Assembly (NCBI RefSeq): GCF_000346465.2
Contig: NC_034014.1
Coordinates: 27,064,106 to 27,128,105, forward strand
From: Prunus persica
Lineage: Eukaryota; Streptophyta; Magnoliopsida; Rosales; Rosaceae
Direction: 5' to 3'
DNA: 64,000 bases
Part shown: positions 23,851 to 36,747 of the stretch, one piece after another
Numbering within the stretch: position 1 is the stretch's first letter
Layout: each line of letters starts with the position of its first letter
Translations under genes and position numbers: made by a program
The notes under the pieces: generated by a model
Told to the model about the DNA's origin: nothing
Databases searched by the model: none
What the model saw: the letters and a program-made list of their open reading frames with translations, nothing else

Positions 23851-26010
23851 TCATGGGGTCTGAGCATTTGAGTCCTTAGACCTGTTGTCCTCGGATGATG
23901 GTCGGTTATCAGAATCTGGTGGCCGGATTTCCTCGATCATCCTAACCACTTCTTCCATAGTAGGTCTCATGTCTGGCACCCTTGCCACGCACGCCATTGC
24001 TATTTGAAGCATTTGTACCAGCTCTTCTTCAATATTTTGATACCTCATTAGCTCTACATCAAACACCTCAGCTGTCCACTCCTCTCGAACAACAGATTGA
24101 ACCCACCTTGGAAGATCAACAACATCATCACGTCCTGGTGATTGTACTGGTGCTTTGCCTGTCAGCATCTCAAGGAGCAGAACACCAAAACTATAAACGT
24201 CGGATTTTTGAAAGGACTTCTTAGTTTCAATCACCTCGGGAGCTCGGTAGCCCACACTTCTGGAAGGTATAGTTGCGAAGTTCATGAGAGGAGCTAGGCC
24301 AAAATCTGAGATACTGCCATTGAGGTCCTGGGTGAGGAGGACATTGGAGGACTTGATGTTGCCATGGGTGAATTTCCCTCCACTGGCAGAGTGGATATGG
24401 GCAAGCCCCTTAGCACATCCAAGGGAAATCTTTAACCTGGTTTCCCAGTCTGGTGGATTCTGTCCAGTTTCCCTGTTTCCTGTAGAATAGGACACAAAGG
24501 GAGAGAAATCAGTTCTGAGGGGAAAATTCATATGTTTAGTCTGTGATGTATTCTTATTACAATATTGAGCACCATTGAGGAATACTTCGTCAGTTAAAAG
24601 AAGTAGACTCCCTAGTCTAAATGCAAAAACTTTACAATATTCTTTGTTACTAATGGCAATGAGGAGATTATAGAAGTGCAGTTAGGAAATGAGTAACATA
24701 GTAGAATGAGAAAGAACAAGATGAAAATAATCAATACCATGCAATAATGCTGAGAAGCTGCCAGCTGAAATGTAGTCATAAACCAGGAGTTTCTCATCTT
24801 TGGAGTAGTAATAAGCACGAAGAGGAACAACATTTGAGTGCTGACTAATCCTCCCCGCATTCTCCATTTGCTGTTCGAACTCCCTTTTTCCCACCACCAC
24901 TTCTTTCATCCTTTTCACAACCACTGTGGTTCCCTCCTCCAAGATGGCCTTATAAGTAGTCCCATAGCTTCCCTTTCCTAGAACTTCAGCCGAAGCTCTT
25001 AGTAAATCCTCAAGATCAAAATTGTAAGAACAGCCTTCGAAGAAAACCAGCTTATTTTTCTCAGCCTCTTGCACCCCACTTCCAAAGTCCTCCTTTGGCT
25101 GCTCAATCCTTCCGCCTTTTGTTTTCACTACAGCACTGCCTTCACTGTCTTTTTTCTTCAAACAGCACAGCACTAACACCAGAACTGAGAGAAACAACAC
25201 TGCAAAACCACCAATTGCAATGGCAATGATAGCCCACATACTAAGTTTCCTCTTTGATCCATTTTCTGGTTTCAAGGGGGCTATTGGCCCTGGTGGTGGA
25301 AGACTGGGGGATGGTGAAGGTGAGGGAGTGATCAAAGAACAGTGGTTCAGTGGTGGTCCACATAACATCAAGTTTCCTTCAAAGGAAGAAGTAGGGAATT
25401 TTTGGAGGGTAGGAGGAATTGAACCATTAAGGTGGTTGTAGCTCAAATTCAAATGCAAAAGCCTTGGAATGTTGATATCAGGAATAGATCCAGTGAGGAA
25501 ATTGTTCTGGAGGTTCAGTCCAGTGAGACGTGTTAAATTTTGGATTGTGGCTGGAATGTTGCCGGTGAAGGAGTTGAAAGACAAATCAAGCAAGGTGAGA
25601 TTGGGAGACAGAGAAGAGGGAATATTACCTGTAAAATTATTGTTTTGAAGGTATATGTAGTGTAAGGAAGGAAGGGAGAAAATATCAGAGGGAAGATTCC
25701 CACTGAGGCGGTTAGACCGAAGGCTAAGGACAATGAGGGCATCCAGCTTGCCAAGAGTGTTTGCTGGAATTGGACCATACAGTCCAACACCTGGGAGTCT
25801 GACAGCAAGCACACGGGTGCCATCCAAAGTACAAGTGATGCCAACCCAAGAACTGCAGACTGCGTTAGCAGGATCCCAGTTAACTTTTCGACCATGAGGA
25901 ACAACAGAAATAAAGCCAAGAAGGGCTTGTTTGTCTGAATTGAGGTCAGCTATAGTTCGGCGAAGGGAAAGGAGAAGAATTACTGTTGTACAAAACAAAT
26001 GTGGCTTCAT
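23851..26010 (-). CDS. LRR receptor-like kinase, probable pseudokinase (LRR-III)
   Basis: Two coding exons on the minus strand, 26010-24738 and 24479-23851; 1902 nt, 633 aa. A signal peptide (about 1-21) precedes an LRR N-cap ([16 protein letters not shown]) and about five LRRs ([11 protein letters not shown] onward). A Pro/Ser-rich juxtamembrane linker and a transmembrane segment near 259-284 follow. The kinase domain has [10 protein letters not shown] at 344-353, Lys366 in VVVKR, and DFG at 483-485. The catalytic loop reads HGNIKSSN (463-465) where active kinases have HRD, so phosphotransfer is probably lost; this is typical of the At5g58300/At3g08680 group, which signals as a scaffold. The splice point inside LLHG|NRETG is also typical of that group. 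A 5' UTR intron of about 1.36 kb (26085-27441) is inferred from donor and acceptor sequences. The promoter lies beyond about 27.55 kb. Confidence 0.93.
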
Positions 26011-28156
26011 CTAGTATTGTTTGTTGAGAAATCCGTTAAGGAGTCAAGACTATGAGAGTGATCTCAGCAATCTTTCTTCTTCCCCTGCAAAAACAACAAA
26101 GGTTTCAGAATAGGCACTTAACCATTTCTAGTTTCTAGAGCCTAAAACTGGTGAAAAGTTAGGGCTGAACATGTAGGGAAAATGGAGAGTATTCTCTTTA
26201 TAAAAAAATTAAAAAAAAATCCAGGAATCAATTTTCACATCTTCCTTCTTATCAGTAGGAGCATATAGGACATGGAAAAGGCACAATTTGTTTATACAAA
26301 GTTGACATTGGGAAGGCCACATTTTTGCCCTACCATGCCTTGGAATCTTTGTGCAAAATGTGTAAGTTCAAGACTTGCAAAGCATCAAGAAAGACAAAGT
26401 TATCAGAAAGAAATTTAACAAAAGAACAGGAAAAAAGAAAAGAAAAGCAAAAGCAAAATTCTTTTTCGCTAAAGAGAAAGCAAAAGCCTTAAAGCATATC
26501 ATACAAAATGCTGAAAGAATCCCCTTTCAGCTTTTATAATTTTTCCTTAATGGCATGTAGGAGTTCGATCACTAGTTCTTGATGTGAAGTAAATAAATGA
26601 AACGCATAGATAGTGACCCAGGACATACAAAAGAAACCGTGCACAGGTCTAATTAAACTAATGCCATAACAATGAGACAAAAAGTTTCATATGCAGAAAC
26701 ACAGACAAACAAAACACTGCTCGAACTTTCATTAAAAGAATTAAAAGACAAACGCCAATTTTGATGGTCCAAAGAGCAAGTCAAGCCTAGTTCATAAGGT
26801 AATTGCCATAAATACTGAGATTTTTTAGACAAATGAGAATTCGGCTTCTTAATCTCTCTTTTTTTTTCCAGTCTGGTACAAATTTGACAGAACATTTAGA
26901 AAATTTTAGAAAATAAAAAAATAAAAAAAGGAAAAAGATACTGGTAGTTAAGCTTGCCCATTCAGATTCACAATGCGTGCCGCAAAAATTCATCCAAGTC
27001 ATTGCTTCAGCCTATATGAATGAATGAATCAGGATCCAGAAATTAGCAGGAAAACAGAGTGAAATACACGAAATTAGAAATGTAAGGCTTATTTGAGAAT
27101 ACAAGAGGTAGTTAACTGAAGTTAAAGCAAATTTCTTCCATGTTCAAATCATTCTGGAAGTCCTAATTTTTCCCTAAATTTTCTCAGCAACCAAACAGAA
27201 AGAATTGCAAGCTGAAACTAGTAAATCTGTGGAACTCTCTTCTGGCCGAAGCTCCCAACGGTCCTATGTTTCATATATACAAAATAGAAACTTGTGAAAA
27301 CCTAAAGACTGGGTTCTAAATGTCCTCGATTCCAAACCCCAAACTTTAGCAGAATAATAGCAAATTAACCACTAAATTCCCCAAATTTTGAAAAAGAAAA
27401 ATGTACGTTAAGTAACAATGCTAAGAAAAAGAGAAATGCACCTGAAAAATTGAAGAAAGAGTAGAGAAGACGGACCATTGGAGCTGCAGAAACGGTCAAT
27501 CTGAAACCGAAGTTCAAAGACAGCTCGAAATGCGGAAGCTTTGAGCTTGAGCAGAATGAGAGTGAGAGTGAGTAAATGAGTGTGTTTAATGCCTTATTAG
27601 CTGAACGAGCTTTAACGGCATTTCTTCATGAACACGCAGCTAAAAAGATTAAAAGATTAAAAAGCAGAAGGTGGGTTCTAATTCTAAGATTCGCCAGCAA
27701 CGCAGAGATTAACGTTCATCTTAGAGGAGAGAGAGAGAGAAAGAGAGAGAAGAGAAAGAGGGAGCTCACTGCTGCAACTTGATGCTTGTTCGTGAAGCTA
27801 AAGGAGTTTTCTGTAAACGCAGATCTCGATGCCTCCTTTATATTCCGAAACTATGTTTTTTCCATTGCTTTGCTTGATTTTGTAGGAGCATGAATGAACC
27901 AACAAAACAGCCTGCCTGCCTCTTTCTCTCTCTTTAGAGCTTTGAGCTGGAATTTAGACTAATTAGACACCAGTCTGGAAATCTAGGCCTCAAACGGTCA
28001 CCCCAACTTATATTTTCTCATTTTGCATTATTTGGTTTTACCCTTTATTACTTGGGTTTCAGTCAGAGTTATTGCTTGTGTGTGTATTTATTTATTGAGG
28101 TACTACCGCTAGTTCTTTGCAAGCTCGGATAGTTGACCGTTGATGTATTTTGAGGT

Positions 28157-28448
28157 TTTAAGGATTCGTTTGGGACTGTTTTTTTATGAAATACTTTTGC
28201 TTATAAGTACTTTTAATAAAAATGCTTTTATTATAAAAATTTAGAATTTTCATAAAAAATTAAAGTGCTTTGTGGAAAAGCACTTGGGAGTGCTTCCTGA
28301 AGAAGCACATAGCAGGTGCTTCTTTAGGAGGAGCTTCTATGACCCAGAAGCGCTTCTAAATTTTTCTGCCAAACGCTGTCAGAAGCGCTTTTAGTTATCA
28401 GAAAGTGTTTTTGGCCCTTCCAGAAGGGCTTCCAAACAGGCCCTAAGT
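28157..28448. mobile_element. hAT-like MITE
   Basis: About 290 bp with short inverted termini: the left end reads AGGATTCGTTTGGGA and the right end, reversed, AGGGCCTGTTTGGAA. The interior is rich in AAGCACTT/AGAAGCGCTT motifs that can pair across the centre. The GGCCTGTTTGG end is common to abundant plant MITEs. No open frame; target-site duplication not clear. Confidence 0.7.
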
Positions 28449-29692
28449 AATGGTGTGTTTATTAGTCAGAAATTGGAATTCTCATCAAGAATTGAATTCC
28501 ACCTAAGAAGATTTCTTGCATTGACTTCGCATCAAGAAATTAAAAAAATAAGTGAGACCCATACAACTCTAGAACCAGAGAATGAGGGGATAGAGAGGGC
28601 GGTGGATAGTAAAATATACTTTGAAATATGACTATTTTTACTATGACAAAATCCACAATTCACGTTACCCTCTTTATCATAAAAACCAAAATGAAAAGCG
28701 ACCTATTGTATTTTTGACTGAATTCTCACGTGATGGAAGAAGTTCCTTCCAAATTCTGAAGGAGCCCCGCCAATATCAAGACGGATTGTCCGTACAATAA
28801 GCCAAGCCATATTAATTTCCATTGGCCATTGCATTGTTGGGGTAAATTATAACCAATGAAATTTATAAGGAGTGAATTATACACTAAGATAAAGAAAAAG
28901 AAAAAGAGGCAAAGAGGGGAGTGATCTTTTGGTTAAAAGCAATGAAAATTTGGTCAGCGGCTTTGGCCAAAGGCCATGTGTGTCCATTACGTCTGTTTTA
29001 TGCAATTGTTGGAAAGAAAAGGAAAAGATTAGACTGCGTGAAAGCATTGACTAATCAAGTGCAATTAGTACTACAAATACAATAATTAGGGTTTGGTTAA
29101 GGTGGTGGTTGGTTGTATATGATTTTATTATGCGCACCAAACATCACAAAATTATTTAATTTGGGGTAATAAGCTAACTCATAAACCCACCAACCTAAAT
29201 CATACTTTGAATAAACCATTTTTAACTTCTTGTTTCAGAAAATGTCATGATCCATACAGCTGTGGGAGCCATGCATATATAAATATGAATTGAATCAATG
29301 CGATGCATGATATTTAAGTACAAATTGACAAAATGTGCTTCGAAATGGCAGAGACGTGACGATCTCAAGTTAGCTAGTTCTCCATGGCAAAACCTTCTGG
29401 AATTTTTTTTATTTCTTTCAACATATACAAGCCATGAAAAGGGAGTGGAAATCGAACGTATGACCTTGGATGCATAGGTAAATATTCTTAATCATTTGAG
29501 TTACAAGCCTTTTGCAAGTTCGAACTTCTACGAGTTTGAATTTTCATAGAAGGAGGAAATAAGAATTTTTGAGAATTCAACCACATGCATGATGCATATA
29601 TAGTCGGGTCTTGAATTTTCTTTCAAGAAAACCAAAACACACACACAAAGAAAAGTCATTGGTCTAGGCTTTTATTTCCTGATGTGGTTGTA

Positions 29693-29696
<4 letters not shown>

Positions 29697-29723
<27 letters not shown>
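29697..29723. repeat. (TA)n microsatellite
   Basis: About 26 bp of TA repeat. Confidence 0.95.
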
Positions 29724-30463
29724 GGGTAACATCCAAAACCAGGAGTTGCTTTCATATTTACTTATAAAATGCTGAAGAAAGCAAAGAGGTCCCCTTTTTT
29801 CTTTGATGTGTTCTGTTGAGAGGTCCTCCTTGAGTGTTTGGTTCAAGCCTTTTATTTGATATGAAGTTTGTTTAATGTTGTGCCAACATGCTACATTGAC
29901 TTTTGATGATCTTTAATAACTTAGTTTTGTCAAATTCAAACTAGCGGTTGCTCAAGTTGATTGAAAACAGCAAAGCAAGGATCTGATTACCGTTACAATA
30001 ACAAATAAATAAATAAAAATTGAAAAGAAAAAAAAGAAAAAAGAAAAAAGAAAAAAAAAAGAATGTGGGTCGGCCTTTTCTTGTTGGGCTACTTGAATAG
30101 GCTGCTTAAACCATAATCGGATCAGATGGGTCGGTCCAGTATTCTTTTATTGTAAGAAAAATGGAGTCTTTGAAAAAGTGTGGCCCAGAAGAATCATATC
30201 ATCTACAATTCTGAATTGTCAGTTTTGGGCTTCTAGGCAAACCCATAATCTGAATTGTGAGTTTTCTTGTACTTAAAAAACTTTGAGCAACCAATTTGTG
30301 CAGCTATATGCAAATATAGAAGACATCAACAAGAATAAATGCAATGATTTCACAGGCAAGTACTGGCTCTTCATTCTTCTGTTTTAAGTGATTCATCCAT
30401 ATTAAGAAACCATATAACTTAAAAGAAGAAGAAAGAAAAAAATTACACACGCTTACTCGGGTG

Positions 30464-33400
30464 TTATAAGAGCCCGAAAGGTTCAGGCAGATGCTCAAAT
30501 CCATTATCAAAGATGGGTCCTTGATCAAGTTTATCATCCAAACTGTGCAGCCAGTTTGTGCTCTTCAAGTCTTCTTTGAGCAATATCGCATCGTACCGAG
30601 AGCTTTCGTAGACGTCCGCTTCACTCAGCTTTGCAGAGTATCTTCCACTGTCTGCTTCACTTCCATTATCCACAGGCCGGTTCATAATGTTTCCATTCTC
30701 TGAAATGACTCCATTACTGCCCGTTTGCAGGCTTCCGTTCGTGCGGGCAGATGCTGGCACACTCAAGCCGCGAACTGACTGGGGTTTGGGAGTGGATGAT
30801 GATCGGATGCTCTGAGGGAAGAGGGTGCTGCCTGAAAGTTGGCGACCATTCCCTGTTCCATTTCTTATATCCTACATCAGATAGTAGATCAATTAAAGTT
30901 TCTGCGAAATAAAATTATTGAATCTCTTGCTGTTGAATTGGAAGTAACAGACTAGACAAATTACTCTTCTAGTGTGAATATAATATGATGCTGGTCAGAG
31001 AAAGACAATGCTAAGAATAATTTTAAGTTGGTGACTTTTAAAAATTCATCGAGTTAAATGATCCATGTTTTTCACAACCTCACAGTTCATTCATATGATT
31101 TCAAGGAAAGGGTATATATACCATATGTCGGATAGCCATATCGAGAGATTTCTTCGAGATGTTCCTCCCAAACCCAGTGCTCTCTGTAGCTGTCGTTGTG
31201 GAAGTCTTCACAGGCTTCCTCATGCCCAGATCAGGGATAAGTGTAGCCTTCCGAGGCTCAGGAACATCAGGAAGGTGTCCAGTGGGATGTACACGGCCCC
31301 TTCCAGGGGGCTCTGTCAGTCTTCCCCTTGAGGCAATGGGTGATGACTGTCTTCTTGGCACAACCACGGCAGCGGGGGGTTCTGGCTTCCCCTTCATTGA
31401 GACAACAGCACCAGGACGGGACCTTCCAGCAGAAATTGGCCTGTCTGGTAAAGTTGTTCTAAGGTTTGGCGGTGTGTCAAGAGGAAAATCAGGTGGAACA
31501 ACTGGCTGTGGTGGGGGGCGGATACGTGGACTAGGGGAGCTTGGTCTGGATGAGGGTGCTGAACTGCGCCCATTAGACAGAACACGACCAGCTGAAGGTG
31601 AGGGACTTGATGCTGGAGACAAGGAAGGCAATGAACTCCGACGTGTGGGAGTAGATGGACGAGAGTTTGGTCGAGAAGCATGTGAATTCAAGTTTGCAGG
31701 AATTTGTGGCCTGGTACTACTAGGAGTTGAGGGCCTTGAGCTTTGCACTGATCGAGGTTTCTCTATGGAAGAGCTGGTTGAAGTTGTACGGGGTCTAGAA
31801 GGAGTTGTGGATCGTGACAGCGATGGACGAGAGGTTGGAGTGGAAGGCCTTGCTGTAGATGGAGAGCGGGTAATAGGGGAGGATGGTCTAGTGTAAGATG
31901 AGACTGAAGCTGAGCTCGTGTTAAGGATATTGGAGTTTCTGTTTGAGGAATAGTTGTTATATAGTGATGCAGAAGTTGAAGAGCGAGTCACTGAACTGCT
32001 TCTAGCAGGTCTTGATGGATGGTTACTCTCAGATTGTGAAACTGAAAGCTGAAACAAAAATTGAAATTAAGAAAACAATGAAGCATACTTTCTGAAAAGT
32101 TTCTTTGCAAATCTGGAGGAGGCTATCTAATTTCTAAACCGAAATTCATACTGAACGTGATAAATTCAACTGGGAAAGACATACCCTTGAAGGCTTAGAT
32201 GCAGAACCTGATCTGCTTAAACTGTTTCGTGGAGCAGCTAAGGTTGGTTGAGATTCACTTCCATCTGATGAAGGAAAAAGTGGAGTTTCAGGAGGAGTGA
32301 GAAGCCTGATGACAAAGAAAGGTGATAAAAATCAGACAGAAGTAATTTCACGTAATCTTACTAATCTAATTTCATGAAGTAATAATGTAACCATTCAAAC
32401 AAACAATAACCCTAAAGATGAACTATTCAATCTAACAATTCAAGCATGAACCATTTACGCAATACCTTGTTGACTTTGAGTTTAGGCTCATACAAACCCA
32501 TTTGTTAACTTTAAGTTTACACTAAGCAGAGGAACTTTTCATGCAACCTGTTTGTCAAAACAAGAGGATGTTGGTGTAGTCTGTCTCAAAGTCAAATACT
32601 TCAGGAGACTCAAAAAAAAAAAAAAAAAAAAAACAGACACTGATTCTCTGATGGACTTAGCTTCAGGAAAACTCTAATTCTGAAGTTGCAAGATGGACAT
32701 AAAATTCCACAAGATTTGATTAACTTAATGTTTGATTGTAGAGTGATGCTTTCTTTGCCTTGTCCTAATCAAAACAGGCACATTCAGATATGATCTCTGT
32801 CTTTGGTGTTAATTAAGAGTCACCAAAAGAACATCTCACTTGCTGATTCTATATCAGCAAATCAAAGCAAGGAATTATTCTGAATCCAACATGAAAATTA
32901 CCACAAAATGAAAAGGGATTTAAAGTAAAATTAATTAAAATCATCCCATGCATAATCAAATCTCACAAAAATGTTTTCTGGGTCATGATCCAGTGGAAGA
33001 AATGAATATGAAACATATTTTACCAGTCATAATCGTGCTTTCCACCCTCCGCAGATGACAGCAGATCATCAATGCCAGTCCTTCCCACTTTGGCCGATCC
33101 AATTGAAAGCCTCCCCAATTTCACCGAAACTATATCACACAATCAAATCAGTGTAAAATTGTAATTAGATTAATCATAAAATAACAAATCCACTGAATTA
33201 TCATAAACAAATCTTCCGTTTAAACAATCAAACGGCGCCGTTTGGCGGTTAGTCGTAAACAAAATCGAGCATCTAAATCCTCTGGGACAAGATGCCGACA
33301 AATCTCGTTGACTCATTCTCAGCTCAGGCCCGTTATTATTCAATCAAATGACCGAACTCACCAGCAAACACGACAAATCTCAAGGACATTTCTGTCCGTG

Positions 33401-33598
33401 AAAAAGAGAGAGAAATGTACCATCGGAAGATTCATCGGAGGAAGTTACAGAGAGCGTCCGGCGATTCTTCGAGAAGAGATCCAAGCTGCCTTCGTCGGAT
33501 TCTTTAGCCAAATTCAAGCTCAGACCTCGCCGGTGCTGCGACCCGAACGGAATATTCCTCCCTCCGACCAGAGATTCCCTAGCATTCCTGTTCATCAT
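30464..33598 (-). CDS. Basic Ser/Pro-rich protein, BPP1-like (microtubule-associated)
   Basis: Coding exons on the minus strand: 33598-33421, 33129-33024, 32305-32185, 32048-31122, 30871-30464; 1740 nt, 579 aa. The N-terminus (LVGGRNIPFGSQHRRGLSLN) leads to KHDYDWLLTPPETPLFPS, a hallmark of the plant family that includes Arabidopsis At2g40070 (BPP1, described as binding microtubules and limiting cell expansion). The long fourth exon is an extended Ser/Pro/Thr/Arg-rich, low-complexity basic region with repeated RPSTPT-type motifs, predicted disordered. The C-terminus (SRYDAILLKEDLKSTNWLHS, DNGFEHLPEPFGLL) is conserved in this family as I recall it. No catalytic domain, signal peptide or membrane segment. 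The start is the first of two adjacent ATGs. Assignment to BPP rather than another member of the family is from memory. Confidence 0.88.
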
Positions 33599-33639
33599 CG
33601 TCCCAAAATTCCTCTGTGCCTAGACTAGCGCCCGAATGC

Positions 33640-36586
33640 GAGAGGCACCATCTCCCTCTGTTTCTTCAGCAAAGTGAACGAATTGTCTGCACTGACAGAG
33701 TGAGAGAGAGTGAGATCTAATGCTGCGGAGAGAGAGTGTAGTAGATGCAAAGGGAGACAGTAAGTCATCGAGAGCTTCTCTTTCTTCCTTGATGTTATAT
33801 TTTTTTTCACCTTTACGTCATGTGTGAGAGAAAGATGCGAGCTTTTAGATCTGTTGTGGTGCAACTGCAATGGCGCAGTTAAAGATCCGAGCTTTCCTCT
33901 ATTTTTTTTAATTATATTTGTTTATGGAAATGGAAGCAGAGGCCAGAGAGACATTGGGTCATTTGGGGTCTTGGGTAATGGGTTGCTTGCTTCTTCTTCT
34001 TCTCCTCTACTTCTTTTTTGTGTTTATTTTACTCAAGAAGAGGAGGTGGTGTGGCCAATGGGTGCTCATTCCATTCATGGTGGTGTGTCAGGGACTGATG
34101 AACAAATTACAAGCAGAAGGCCACTTTTCACATTTGGTGTAGGGCCCTATCAATGTTCAGGCATGTGAGTGGACCAAAAGCCATAAAACAAAACAACTAT
34201 AAACCTCATATGGCATTCACAACACACCAAACAACTAGAAACTAATGCACATGACATGATTTTACTTTGCATTGGACATCATCTCATTCTTCAAGTCATG
34301 GTTTTTTTGTGGCAAAACCCACCCTTTTTGCTAATCTTTATGTTAAATTGTTAATGTGTTTTGCCTTTACCCATAATTGTTTGTGCCTTCAGTTATGAGA
34401 TACCTTTTTGAAGGACTTTGAGAATTGGTTTATCTAATTAGAAGCTATGGTGGTTAAGATTAAAGATGCAGTGATATGGTCCTACAAGTTATATCATATC
34501 ACATTATTGGACCTACCTCAAGAGACTTTGTTGGTAATTGCATATCCTTCAAGGAAGATCAAGAGTTAAACCCCCAACCTACCAAAAGATCTGGAGGGGA
34601 AATGACTTGGATTAGACAATTAAGTCCATTATATTTATTATTTGAGTAGGTAGTTGCTATCTTTCTATAGCCATTATTATCATCATAACCAACAATTTCC
34701 TTTTTTCAATTTTTTTTTCTTCCATTTTGGTGTTTTGTAAACAATTTTTAAACAAGGAGATGGAATCTCCACATTTGTTAACTTTGAAATTAGGTTTTTC
34801 ATTTGGAAGTATATGATATATATATATATAAAATAAAATAAAAACTCTTAGAAGAGTTCGTCACCTATATATGCATAAGCAATTATTTTATTGTGAATAT
34901 CATATACATCAACGATTAACAATTATCTATGAAAGTTAACTTAATTATCTCGTCTACAAAGAATATGTATTCTTAACTTATCTTCTCCTCGAAAACAAAA
35001 TGACAATCATCTTACAATGTTAACGTAACCACCTTCTCTAAATTCTTGTTTTTTAAGAAAAACTTAACTATCTCGTTTACAAAGAACATGTACTCTGAAA
35101 AAAACAACACATGCTTTTTACAATTAGTGTTAACATTGACATTACCAATGTAGCAAAGAAAAGGAAAACAAGTAGTTAATTGATCACTTATTTATGAAGT
35201 TTTGATGACCATTTAACAAACGTTTGTCCACTTTGAGTCACAAAGTCCTCCATTATTCACATGCGTTTTCAATGCACTTTCTAGAGTTTGTTCAATTTTG
35301 ACTCATAAAAGGGTACACTCCAACGTTTAGTCCATGCATATGATATTCATGTTTCATGCAACTTGGTGTTTACTGAGGAGAGGGTGCCAAAACAACTCAA
35401 ATCAAATTTACTAAGGGACGTGAAATTTAAAATAGCCATTTCATCTTTGCTAATTGCTTCATATCAATGAAATTTTTTCGGAAGAGTACCTTCTAATCAT
35501 TCCATAGATGCCAGAGCCCAGAACAGAGACGTGACACCCCCTTATTTTATTTTATTTATTTATTATAAATTCTTATTAGAAAAGACGTGACACAATATTT
35601 TTTAGGATATGCCTATCAAATATCATATAAAGCCTCAAACGGTCACGAGTGAACCATTGGCCTATCAAATCATCATATTAAGCCCAGCAAGATTAGCCAT
35701 GTGATGTTTGCTCATGTAGAGACATTCGAAAAGTAATCTGACAAAACCAACCGCACGACATAAGTAGAGAGCCGATATACTTGACTTTGAAGGCTTGCAA
35801 CGCAATGATCGTTTTGGAATTGTACTTGGTTAGGAGTAGAGTATAAATTGTAATGTTAAGTTGTTTGAACATGTTATGTAATCAAACTACATATCTTAGG
35901 TTTTAGTATCGCTTTGCATAATTGTATATTATTTGAACATGTTATGTGATCAAACTATATATAGCGCTTAATTTTTAATATCAATACGTGACACGGTAAA
36001 AACATACATAAAATGTGAGTAAATTTCTGTAATAATAGGTGAACTTTTCTTCGGTCGACTACTAGTCTTGCACTGCTACGTGGTCCATGTGCGACCTATT
36101 AGTTAACTGCATGGCTCAGAGTAGCACAATGCTGAAAAAAAGACAAGCGATTATGTGTAGTGACGGATCCAGGATTGTTACTCAATTTTCTTTTTAAGAT
36201 GAAACAATGCAAAAAATAAAAAATAAAAAACACACAAAACTTATTCTAATTAACAAAAACATCATTCGATAAATCAAGCTCATATATGTATTATGTAAAC
36301 TAAAAATTTCATCAAAATAATAACACCAACCCAAAATAACCCAAATAATAAAATACCTTGAATATTACCCAAAAAAAAAAAATTTGGAGCACAATGAGTG
36401 CTGAACCATTGACCTTACGGTCCTTTTCAATTCAAAGACCCCTATGATAAATGACATATTTATGCTATTGATGTATACTTTTAGTATTTATAGGTTTGCC
36501 CAACATAATTAAAAAAATATTTTAAAAACCCTAACAAATATCTTCCCTTTTTTAAATTTGTGTCGGCACTTCTTTCTTCTCCTTCT

Positions 36587-36590
<4 letters not shown>
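33640..36590. other. Intergenic region upstream of the BPP1-like gene
   Basis: No gene recognised. A short direct repeat, TTAA(T/C)TATCTCGT(C/T)TACAAAGAA, occurs near 34940 and 35061. A TA-rich run lies around 34814-34828. Confidence 0.5.

Positions 36591-36630
<40 letters not shown>
36591..36630. repeat. (TC)n microsatellite
   Basis: About 40 bp of uninterrupted TC repeat, about 120 bp left of the hAT element. Confidence 0.97.
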
Positions 36631-36634
<4 letters not shown>

Positions 36635-36747
36635 TCCTCCCTATTTCTTCTCTCTAGCAGCTTGCATAAGCTCACACCGAACCTAAAAACCCAACTAAAA
36701 ACTCAAGAACACAATACCCATAAGCCCACATCACCACCTCCAGCTTC

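Larger units (their letters stand above)
27550..30463. other. Intergenic region with MITE and microsatellites
   Basis: A GA-rich tract near 27728-27765, a hAT-like MITE (28157-28448) and a TA microsatellite are the only recognisable items. No gene is supported. Confidence 0.55.

Noticed and set aside
31159..31896. 245-codon open frame on the plus strand
   Set aside because: It is the antisense shadow of the Ser/Pro/Arg-rich exon of the BPP1-like gene; compositional bias keeps the opposite frame open.
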